Shown here one piece after another: positions 44,401 through 50,320 of a stretch of 64,000 nucleotides of DNA. A model generated the notes under the pieces. That model worked only from the letters and a program-made list of their open reading frames with translations. It ran no database searches and had not been told where the DNA came from. The position numbers and the translations under genes were made by a program. This stretch comes from Lachnospiraceae bacterium (lineage in GTDB: Bacteria; Bacillota; Clostridia; Lachnospirales; Lachnospiraceae), in NCBI GenBank assembly GCA_017614155.1, contig JAGACK010000050.1:1-64000 (forward strand), given 5' to 3'. Within the stretch, counting starts at the first letter, position 1, and each line of letters starts with the position of its first letter.

Positions 44401-44919
44401 GAGGAATTTAGCGGTTACAGAAATCTTTGGATCACGGTTAAGGCTTCCGCTGCGGACGGATCAGGTACATACTGCGAGAAGGATTTTTACGGGACAACGC
44501 CGACGGAATTCATTGGATTCTATGATCCCGGAAAAGATTACCCCAATGCTAACCCTTTTAGTTATTACGGAGGCGGAGATTATGGGTTTTACTTTAAAAC
44601 CGATTCACTGCTTTACCCTGTTGTCACCGGAAGCAATCCGAAGATCGCCAGTGCAAAGCTGACGGATTTTGACCGAACCAACGGAATATTAGGTATGGTT
44701 GTGGTAAATAGAAAGGATCGTGACGAAAAACCGGCCGGCACCGGAAAAGTAACCTATACAATAAAGGCTTCCGATGGAACAGGGAAGAAATGTTCTTTAG
44801 CGATAGATTACAGGATAGATAAGAAGAAAGAACGGGAAGAATACATATACATTAACGGTAAATTAAAATACAAAGTATACATTGATGTAGATGGCAAACC
44901 AAAATATAGGGAGTATTAG
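41449..44919 (+). CDS. Secreted subtilisin-like serine protease (S8) with Ig-like domains
   Basis: This 1156-residue protein has a signal peptide (residues 1-35, VFAILLVISMTVSQTGGVFA), then a long acidic low-complexity pro-region. The catalytic domain has D326 (VAVLDTGVYADHPDLKG), H357 (GHGTHVAGIVAA), oxyanion Asn in VALGNDG, and S524 (WDGTSMATPVVAG). The C-terminal half includes BIG2-like Ig units (SVDATGKVTAKKAGSTKITC). There is no cell-wall sorting signal. GGGAGG precedes the start and a strong terminator follows. It may process the divergently encoded surface protein; that link is inferred from position only. Confidence 0.9.
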   Translation: MKVRLKTELIRKVFAILLVISMTVSQTGGVFAAETAPPSDTGQNVETPAAAESGQTESGTEADENADKTVSGAEAPAADPAENEFNAPDDADSLSENEQKSEGPNGEEFAVSENEMAQSEDKALSYGITGMPEGFSLTEEQLQGKKNITEKNVTEVLGNLTPGVDYAEDEVMFACKDPEYAQTVAEAYGGILESCEFGVAVIKLDTSKITVKEAVGAGADIQNTLPPVDAISFIKLTDPVPEKNDSFSGLSESAGVMSGKKNAVNERDWNYWRKQFSDPALDPGRLFKDDSSGSSKSMYQWMHDAVGSYKAWGVTQGEGVTVAVLDTGVYADHPDLKGQVSEVVTSVSPNFIDYNGHGTHVAGIVAAAANTVGGVGIAPKAKILGLPIFSGGGVSDEYIAKGINYVDNNGNPRAEVINMSLGGPVYNNTVQQAINEAHKHGVIICVALGNDGTNSMLYPAECDNVIGVASMDETGQRSDFSNYGSWADIAAPGSQIFSCWNGHEKVEKHIASDYDYWASWDGTSMATPVVAGVCALYISALKASGEMPAADKIADQVESVMKKTATKVPGASGIGAGMVNAAAMLATLEETGKPEIVAPAALTEGSTVTFKDGGNKGGTLGYIYTVNGKKPSAASGKIKEGFYVEASNGTASVPALDLLNNGLVMNGAAKLKVLRITGLGTVTDVAEAGITFEGSSSTGMIITGPSVIAKSKSLTFKLNRNLPKNSVTWGLEGEPDGVTINKTSGKVSTKKTSEGSFTVTATIGTETVKKTVQLVDAVTRINLKPGTDIVTGDEVFIPVFDSNGNLKSARLFKVDTPLNTKTENVIQLYGSTDNALVPVEFISSKPSVASVDATGKVTAKKAGSTKITCRAVDGSNKQACVNIKVAVPVSKLDIIAKGNQASVAYGKSMKLRTAVGSSYGTPSNKKIVWDKYPVRVVAHNNATGRDDDITEMVSSNKLINISNGTLRVDKRILKFGEDAAKNRGEEFSGYRNLWITVKASAADGSGTYCEKDFYGTTPTEFIGFYDPGKDYPNANPFSYYGGGDYGFYFKTDSLLYPVVTGSNPKIASAKLTDFDRTNGILGMVVVNRKDRDEKPAGTGKVTYTIKASDGTGKKCSLAIDYRIDKKKEREEYIYINGKLKYKVYIDVDGKPKYREY

Positions 44920-44931
44920 TAACGGACCTAA

Positions 44932-44971
44932 AAAACGGTTCAGGATCTACTGATGATCCTGAACCGTTTTT
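44932..44971 (+). terminator. Rho-independent terminator of the subtilase gene
   Basis: A 16-bp stem pairs AAAACGGTTCAGGATC (44932-44947) with GATCCTGAACCGTTTT (44955-44970), with a seven-base loop and T tail. Confidence 0.92.
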
Positions 44972-45196
44972 ATGGCCTTTTTTATGTGACGCTTAATACT
45001 CCCCCTTTGAGCAAACCTATTACTACATTATTGACTGGCCGGGAAGATCAGACCGGATTCGGGAAGATGATCTGATCCCTACAACGGATCCCTGGGGCTG
45101 ATGTCAGGGATGTATAATAAAGGTAGCAAAAAAGCAACCAACGGCTGATGTATCCTGCGTGTTTATGATGGTACATTGGCCGTGGAGGTGATGAAC

Positions 45197-45868
45197 ATGA
45201 TCTTTTCAGAAAAACTGCAGCTGATTCGAAAGAATAAAGGACTGACACAGGAGGAACTGGCAGAGAAGCTTGATGTGTCCAGACAGGCAGTTGCAAAATG
45301 GGAATCCGGTCAGGCGTATCCTGATATCAGTAACCTGATCCAGATCAGCAATCTTTTCAATGTTACGGTTGATTATCTGGTGCGTGATCAGGAATGCATG
45401 ATCAATTGTGAACCGGAGGAAGAGAGTGATATCAGTAAACTGATCGATTTCAGGCTTGAAGCAAATGTAAATACCTATGCTGCATATATGAATGAGACAG
45501 ATGCAACCAGATTTGACTCGCATGATTATATATACAGCAACGGGCCTTATACATATTATGATACTTATGTTGGGGGCGAGCAGTTTGCCGGCGAAGAGGC
45601 AGTATGGTTTGATGAAAAGATACAGTATGCCATGAACTATCTCGGAAGGGTTCTGGATCAGCGATTCAGCGGGGATTTCTTAAAAGAAGCTCTTCGCAAG
45701 GCAGATAAGAACATGCCATACAGAGGACCGGAGTATTATCAATCCGGGGAGTATACCTATAAATGCAGCGTTACCGGGGATTTCCGTTGGTTTCAGGGTT
45801 ATGAGGAAATATACTGTGGTAATATCAGAGTTTATGAATGCTTTTTTCATGGGGGACTGATGAAATAA
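45197..45868 (+). CDS. XRE-family regulator with DUF5680 domain
   Basis: This 223-residue protein has an N-terminal helix-turn-helix (residues 4-60: LQLIRKNKGLTQEELAEKL, SRQAVAKWESGQAYPDISNL). It has a C-terminal DUF5680 domain (YIYSNGPYTYYDTYVGGEQF, then FSGDFLKEAL and GDFRWFQGYEEIY). GGAGGTG at six bases selects ATG 45197. It binds DNA; the ligand or partner of DUF5680 is unknown. After its TAA, the same frame stays open for 41 hydrophobic codons. Confidence 0.88.
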   Translation: MIFSEKLQLIRKNKGLTQEELAEKLDVSRQAVAKWESGQAYPDISNLIQISNLFNVTVDYLVRDQECMINCEPEEESDISKLIDFRLEANVNTYAAYMNETDATRFDSHDYIYSNGPYTYYDTYVGGEQFAGEEAVWFDEKIQYAMNYLGRVLDQRFSGDFLKEALRKADKNMPYRGPEYYQSGEYTYKCSVTGDFRWFQGYEEIYCGNIRVYECFFHGGLMK

Positions 45869-45994
45869 AATGAGCCCCGTTATAGATTTGTCCTGCTGCC
45901 GGCTGTGCTGGCTGTTATAACCTGGGTGTGGTTATTTTATAAAGATGGAATAGTCGCAGTATTTGCTTTTTTAGTGATAACAAGCGGAATGTAG
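45869..45994 (+). pseudogene. In-frame hydrophobic extension after the XRE stop codon
   Basis: Directly after TAA 45866-45868 the same frame reads NEPRYRFVLLPAVLAVITWV, then WLFYKDGIVAVFAFLVITSGM and TAG. Two apparent TM segments follow without a start codon or ribosome binding site. It is either the remnant of a separate small membrane protein or the former C-terminus of the regulator cut off by a new stop. Confidence 0.4.
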
Positions 45995-46001
45995 GATCAA
46001 A

Positions 46002-46238
46002 TCAAGGAATTTGTTGAATATCTCTTTCATAAAGCCAATATTCAAAGCCGCAGTCAAAAACAACGAAATATCTCCAGATCCCAGATTCGGCATCCCAGCG
46101 GCAATCCCGGATCATTCCGGGTTCATTGGTAGCGAGTTCTTTTACACGATCGCCTTTCATGAATCTGCCGCCCCGCTCAGAAGAAACCTCCGCTCCGCCA
46201 ACTACTTTTTCCAGTTTTTCTTCTTCCAGTTTTTTCAT
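46002..46238 (-). CDS. Small protein with a double-glycine leader (RiPP/bacteriocin-type precursor-like)
   Basis: This protein has about 78 residues. The N-terminus KKLEEEKLEKVVGG is a classical double-glycine leader of the type cut by C39-peptidase ABC transporters. The following core (AEVSSERGGRFMKGDRVKEL, then RYFVVFDCGFEYWLYERDI) has one Cys and an SH3-like feel rather than a Gly/Ala-rich bacteriocin core. AAAGGAG lies upstream; either GTG 46241 or ATG 46238 could start. No transporter or modification enzyme is encoded in the window. Confidence 0.65.
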   Translation of the reverse strand: MKKLEEEKLEKVVGGAEVSSERGGRFMKGDRVKELATNEPGMIRDCRWDAESGIWRYFVVFDCGFEYWLYERDIQQIP

Positions 46239-46313
46239 CACAGTGTTTCTCCTTTACCGTCTTTTACATGTTTATACGAAAGGAAATGGAATGGGGCTAT
46301 TGGGAATATTATC

Positions 46314-46903
46314 TCATTGGTTTATAATGGGAAACAGATGTATCGGTGATAGAGACTTATCATCGGCAAAGACCGTAATGCCACTGATCAGGATCTCATC
46401 TTTTTCAAGCTTAAGACTGTCAATAATATCTTCGTCCAGAGTCTTCCTGTCTATTGTTTCTCCCGGTATACATACAACCGGGCGCTCATATTCCGGATAA
46501 ATCTCTATCCTTTTGTCATTTATCTTGTCGAATATCCTATAGGATGATCCCCGAAATATCAGTGAACTCAGGATCATATTGAAGGCGGTGATTCGGGAAT
46601 CGTCTACTATAGCGATCAGCATATTCTTTATTACATAGCTGCCCTCACCATTAGGATCCTCCAGCACAAATTCGGGAATTTTCCATACATCACGTTTTTT
46701 GTATGATACCCCTCCAAATCCCGATACCGTGGTACGAAACTTTGTTTTTCGGCTTCAGGAAAACTATTCTTGAACAGGAACAGAGGCAAACACCATACCG
46801 ACATTATAGCACCGGTATCAATCAGGCAGGTTATAGGACCGGTCGGACATCTGAGGGATAATGCAGGACGTTTTACTGTGTTATCGAGATTTATGTTAAC
46901 CAT
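46314..46903 (-). pseudogene. Retropepsin-like aspartyl protease gene with a single frameshift
   Basis: Reading starts at ATG 46903 (after GGTGGAATG) and gives VKRPALSLRCPTGPITCLIDTGA, the D-T-G-A catalytic motif, then PEAEK. At the A5 run (46749-46745) the sensible frame moves by one base and continues TKFRTTVSGFGGVSY, KIPEFVLEDPNGEGSY and so on to the stop at 46314. SGFGG and IPEF are expected after DTGA in this family. One indel in a homopolymer explains it; a sequencing error or programmed slippage cannot be excluded. Confidence 0.65.
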
Positions 46904-46904
46904 A

Positions 46905-47186
46905 TCATTCCACCCACAAAATATTGCCAGGTAATTCAGTGGTTCTATGTAAAAATCCATCCCTGTTTTTTTCCGTAAGTATATCTTCTACAAGAGAAAA
47001 CTCTGTTTCCTTGCAAACCACTTTCAGAATACCTCCAACAATATTGCTTTTGTCATCAAGTTTGTAATCTGTCAGAAAAACCCACCTGTTTGGGAATAAG
47101 CTTACAATATCCTTCCATTCCATCCAGGTACCCAAATGCACATTGTTTATCATATCAACAGGCCGTTGAACTTGTTGTGTATTCAT
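46905..47186 (-). CDS. Small conserved-type protein, unrecognised
   Basis: This 93-residue protein (MNTQQVQRPVDMINNVHLG, then EWKDIVSLFPNRWVFLTDYK) ends GNILWVE. ATG 47186 follows AGGGAGG; the longer frame from 47243 overlaps the upstream gene. Its stop lies 1 bp before the start of the aspartyl protease gene, so the two were translated together. The 'FP..WV.L.DY..D' core suggests a small alpha/beta protein, function unknown. Confidence 0.65.
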   Translation of the reverse strand: MNTQQVQRPVDMINNVHLGTWMEWKDIVSLFPNRWVFLTDYKLDDKSNIVGGILKVVCKETEFSLVEDILTEKNRDGFLHRTTELPGNILWVE

Positions 47187-47203
47187 ACCATACCTCCCTA
47201 TGA

Positions 47204-47419
47204 TCATATTTGCCTGGCAAAGAATTCTTCTTCGCTTATCCATCCTTCCGTGTTCGCAAGATTTCTGGCCTTATCTAGATCATCTATAAGATGCCTTACA
47301 GCCTGAGTGTCCAGTTTCTTTTCAGGCATTACTATTCCCTTCAAAAAACAGATAACAAAGTCCATTTCACTTTCTGGTATCTCTTGAATAAGCTGAATTG
47401 CCTTTTCCTGGGGGCTCAT
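47204..47419 (-). CDS. Small helical protein, possible antitoxin-like, unrecognised
   Basis: This 71-residue protein begins SPQEKAIQLIQEIPESEMDF and ends ANTEGWISEEEFFARQI. The general shape (short helices, acidic tail) resembles antitoxin-like or DUF accessory proteins placed ahead of small operons in Clostridia. The ribosome binding site is weak. It is the first gene of a three-gene minus-strand operon with 46905-47186 and the aspartyl protease. Confidence 0.55.
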   Translation of the reverse strand: MSPQEKAIQLIQEIPESEMDFVICFLKGIVMPEKKLDTQAVRHLIDDLDKARNLANTEGWISEEEFFARQI

Positions 47420-47631
47420 TTCTATCCATTCTAATAATACTGAAAAATGAAATTTCTATAATATGCGATTTGTCAGTTTTCCAGTTTTTTTGCCACGGAT
47501 TTCTGTGTCACAGTTATCCATACACAGATTTATTTTATCATTTTTTCCGTCTAAACTCCATCCCTTCATACACTCTAACCGGGTTTCCGCGGACGATCCG
47601 GGTATGTTCCCGCCAGGCAGCATTTTTCTGC

Positions 47632-48765
47632 TTATTTTCTGTTGCCGGCCTTAAAGCTGTAGACCGGTCTTATTATCCTGTCTATCTTGACCGTGTCCTG
47701 TATCGCTGCCGTTATTTCTTCAATATCGCGATAGGCAAACGGTGCTTCGTCCAAAGTGTCTGCCCCTATACAGCTTGAATAGACATCCTTCATCGCTGAC
47801 CTGAACTCCGCAACGCTGTGGCTGTTTTTTACCTCGTCCCTTCTTATGAGCCTGCCGGAACCGTGAGGAGCAGAGCAGTTCCAGTCTTCATTGCCAAGGC
47901 CGGTTCCAAGGATGACGCCGTCCTTCATATTTATGGGTATTACCACCGGTTCTCCTTCATGGGCAGATATCGCGCCTTTTCTCAATAAGAGGCCTTCGGA
48001 TCCCTCAGAAATATAATTATGGCGGACTGAAAGCATTTCTCCGCTTTTCCATTTCATGCCCTTCAGGATCTCTTTTATTATCAGGGATCTGTTCAGGTCG
48101 GCATATTCACAGGCCACCATCAGATCGTGAAGGTACTCATTAAAAAGCCTGCCTTCAAGATATGTCAGCTCATAAGGAACAGTCTCACCGCGCTCTGCGA
48201 TGATCTCGGCGCCCTTTTTCAGATAGTGCTCTGTGATCTCCTGGCCAAGGTGCCGGCTTCCGGTGTGAACAACCAGATAATAGCTGCCGTCATCATCCCG
48301 GTCGATCTCGATGAAATGGTTGCCGGATCCCAGGGTGCCGAGGCTTCTTTGTGCCTTGTCGTTCTGTATGTGCGCGGCACAGTGAAGACGGGACAGCTCA
48401 AATTCCAGGGCACGCTCAAGAGCCTTGTCCCTGATGGCAAAGCCGGCAGGAACATGATCCCTTATTACGACATCCAGTTTCCTGAAGTCCATTCTTGCTT
48501 TATTCAGTTTTGTAACTGTGATACCGCAGCCGATGTCCACACCGATGAGATTGGGCAGTATATTATTCCCAACCGTCATCGTAAGACCGATGGTGCATAT
48601 CTTTCCGGGGTGGACATCAGGCATGATCCTTATTTTTGAGCCTTCTGATACAGGGCTGTCACACAGCATCTGTAACTGTGCCACCGCATACTGGTCAATG
48701 GCGGTATCACGGCTTTCTGTTGTAAATATCTTTGCGTCTGCGTATTTTCCTTTGATAGTAAACAA
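47632..48765 (-). CDS. rtcB: RtcB-family RNA ligase
   Basis: This 377-residue protein has MPDVHPGKICTIG with the metal-binding Cys, NLIGVDIGCGI, LGSGNHFIEID, HTGSRHLG and SAPHGSGR with the guanylylated His. RtcB joins 2',3'-cyclic phosphate and 5'-OH RNA ends with GTP, and in bacteria it repairs cleaved tRNA or rRNA. The start is probably TTG 48765 (MFTIKGKYADAKIF), six bases after AAAGAGG; no in-frame ATG fits the family's N-terminus. An unusual start, a hairpin and an upstream short ORF suggest regulated translation. Confidence 0.88.
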   Translation of the reverse strand: MFTIKGKYADAKIFTTESRDTAIDQYAVAQLQMLCDSPVSEGSKIRIMPDVHPGKICTIGLTMTVGNNILPNLIGVDIGCGITVTKLNKARMDFRKLDVVIRDHVPAGFAIRDKALERALEFELSRLHCAAHIQNDKAQRSLGTLGSGNHFIEIDRDDDGSYYLVVHTGSRHLGQEITEHYLKKGAEIIAERGETVPYELTYLEGRLFNEYLHDLMVACEYADLNRSLIIKEILKGMKWKSGEMLSVRHNYISEGSEGLLLRKGAISAHEGEPVVIPINMKDGVILGTGLGNEDWNCSAPHGSGRLIRRDEVKNSHSVAEFRSAMKDVYSSCIGADTLDEAPFAYRDIEEITAAIQDTVKIDRIIRPVYSFKAGNRK

Positions 48766-48784
48766 AACATACCTCTTTCTTTTG

Positions 48785-48822
48785 GGCGTTCTTTTCGTAA
48801 AAATAAGCACAAAAAGAACGCC
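48785..48822 (-). promoter_or_regulatory. Hairpin in the rtcB leader
   Basis: GGCGTTCTTTT and AAAAGAACGCC form an 11-bp perfect stem (48812-48822 with 48785-48795), ending 12 bases before the AAAGAGG site. A GACGCC slightly upstream in the transcript can pair with GGCGTT instead, so two exclusive folds exist. No T run follows the stem, which favours translational control over termination. Confidence 0.5.
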
Positions 48823-48880
48823 ATGCTATCTACAGAGGCGTCCTGTCTGCTAAAGACTATGGAAGTGCGTGATTGCGCGG

Positions 48881-48952
48881 TTAAGCCAAAAGCCGGACAG
48901 CCAGACCTCTGTTTCCTGTTGTTACATTGATCATATTCTTTTTCTGCTGCAT
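48881..48952 (-). CDS. 23-residue ORF in the rtcB leader
   Basis: AAAGGAGGAC precedes ATG 48952, the strongest ribosome binding site in this neighbourhood. The ORF reads MQQKKNMINVTTGNRGLAVR and then LLA and TAA, 116 bases before rtcB. It could be a leader peptide whose translation controls the hairpin, or a small protein in its own right. Confidence 0.45.
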   Translation of the reverse strand: MQQKKNMINVTTGNRGLAVRLLA

Positions 48953-49007
48953 AACTGTCCTCCTTTCTTTGACATTTGATGAATTCCTGACTTTTTCTAT
49001 TCTGCCA

Positions 49008-49220
49008 TCAGACTGCGAGTTCCCTGCTCTCGTGGATCAGATAATAAATGTTTTGCGGCTTGCTTAAATGATTTAATTCTATCATCTCAGGCAAAGCCTC
49101 TCTGACACGCTTAACCAGATTATCGAGAGTATCTGCCTCTAATGTGATAGGAACATCGTCACTGTAAGAATACCAGACGGATGCTTCAGCATCCCATGCA
49201 AGTCTAATCGTATAGTCCAT
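49008..49220 (-). CDS. DUF1902-domain protein (HicB-like antitoxin relative)
   Basis: This 70-residue protein reads YTIRLAWDAEASVWYSYSDD, then LEADTLDNLVKRVREALPEM, matching DUF1902 (PF08972), a single-domain HicB-like fold. Such proteins often stand next to a HicA-type toxin. None is visible on either side here, so this may be an orphan antitoxin. The ribosome binding site is GATCAGGGTG. Confidence 0.75.
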   Translation of the reverse strand: MDYTIRLAWDAEASVWYSYSDDVPITLEADTLDNLVKRVREALPEMIELNHLSKPQNIYYLIHESRELAV

Positions 49221-49349
49221 GCTTTTTCACCCTGATCAGATCCGATTATTGATATCCATGCATAGCCTGTTGACATATATTATTATAATACAACTGATTT
49301 ATATTCACAACAGCGAGCGTAGTAAACAAGGTTTAGAATAAAAATGTCA

Positions 49350-49500
49350 GAGAGGGGGACTCGGTCTCCGCTCCGGCTCGATCTTCGCTCTGCTCCGGCT
49401 CGAACCCTCGGACGGCGCCACTCGCGCCTGGCGCTCATAAGCGGGCTTCAAAACATGCCAAAGGGCATGTTTTGCTCCACGGGTATGATACCCGCTTTCC
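49350..49500 (-). other. tRNA-Met-derived, insertion-riddled pseudo-tRNA or palindromic element
   Basis: Three segments match the intact tRNA-Met nearby in the same order. They are GAGAGGGGGACTCG (49350-49363 vs 49577-49590), CTCGAACCCTCG (49400-49411 vs 49588-49599) and CCACGGGTATGA (49478-49489 vs 49602-49613). Between them are GC-rich inserts, including the perfect hairpin AAAACATGCC/GGCATGTTTT (49450-49473). The D-arm half is not seen. The rest of the 49221-49572 gap has no gene. Confidence 0.55.
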
Positions 49501-49531
49501 ACCCAGGGTGAGAGGACCACTATCGAAGATA

Positions 49532-49571
49532 TGCAAAAAAACAGAACCCCTTCGGGATCCTGTTTTTCTGC
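49532..49571 (-). terminator. Terminator downstream of tRNA-Met
   Basis: On the minus strand AAACAG-GATCC pairs with GGGGTT-CTGTTT around GAAG and is followed by TTTT-GCAT. The stem spans 49539-49565. Confidence 0.7.
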
Positions 49572-49572
49572 A

Positions 49573-49646
49573 TAGCGAGAGGGGGACTCGAACCCTCGAC
49601 ACCACGGGTATGAACCGTGTGCTCTAGCCAGCTGAGCTATCTCGCC
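49573..49646 (-). tRNA. tRNA-Met (anticodon CAT), elongator type
   Basis: Read on the minus strand it begins GGCGAGATAGCTCAGCTGGC, has anticodon stem CACGG/CCGTG with loop TTCATAC (anticodon CAT), and T arm GAGGGTTCGAGTCCCCCTC. The acceptor stem has a G1-U72 pair as in Bacillus elongator tRNA-Met. CCA is not encoded. A terminator follows. Confidence 0.96.
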
Positions 49647-49785
49647 GAAACTGTTTTCTGTGAAAACAACTGTATCATTATACTATTGCCGTGAAAGCAA
49701 TGTCAAGCACTATGAAGTGACGCGGCTTCTTGAATCGGAGTTGTATATATTATAAAATCTTGTCAGAAAAAATCGGAGGTGGGAT

Positions 49786-50292
49786 ATGCTTGGAGTGTGT
49801 CTGCTTTTTGTAGGTATCGTACTGATAAACAACGGGATCTGCTCGCTGTGGGGGATAAACAGAAAAGCCGCGGCGGTAATGAACATTTTTGTGGGAGGAC
49901 TGTCGGTCTTTATTAATTTCGTATGCATAGCGCAGGGTGAATACTATGCTGCGGGTACCGGGCTTTTGTTCGGATTCACATATCTGTTTGTCGCCATAAA
50001 CAATATATTCGATCTGGACAGCAGGCCGTTTGCGGTGTTTTCCACATTTGTTGCAGTCAATGCCGTTATTTTCGGATTCATCGAAGGAGTATCGGGGAAT
50101 GTCATGCTTGGCATAGAACCCGATATCAGATGGGGCATAATATGGTGGCTCTGGGCTGTTCTCTGGGGAAGCGCATTTATTACGGATATCCTGAAAAAGG
50201 ATCTGGGGAAGTTTGTCCCCGTCCTGCAGGTCATCGAAGGTGTGGCAACTGCATGGATACCGGGAGTATGTATTCTGCTCGGAGTGTGGTAA
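49786..50292 (+). CDS. AmiS/UreI-family channel (urea or short amide)
   Basis: This 168-residue protein has six TM helices. It opens GVCLLFVGIVLINNGICSLW, with AVMNIFVGGLS and a WWLWAVLWGSAF segment, all marks of the AmiS/UreI family of proton-gated urea or amide channels. GGAGGTGGG precedes the start. No urease or amidase gene is adjacent, so the solute is not established; in Helicobacter the homologue admits urea. Confidence 0.85.
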   Translation: MLGVCLLFVGIVLINNGICSLWGINRKAAAVMNIFVGGLSVFINFVCIAQGEYYAAGTGLLFGFTYLFVAINNIFDLDSRPFAVFSTFVAVNAVIFGFIEGVSGNVMLGIEPDIRWGIIWWLWAVLWGSAFITDILKKDLGKFVPVLQVIEGVATAWIPGVCILLGVW

Positions 50293-50307
50293 AAGCACTT
50301 TTTGTGC

Positions 50308-50320
50308 TATAATGGGACCA
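50308..50320 (+). promoter_or_regulatory. -10 box immediately before the FIST kinase start
   Basis: TATAAT at 50308-50313 is six bases before ATG 50320, so transcription would start at or next to the ATG. No ribosome binding site fits between them. AGCAC-TTTTT-GTGCT forms a small inverted repeat just upstream (50294-50308). Confidence 0.45.
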
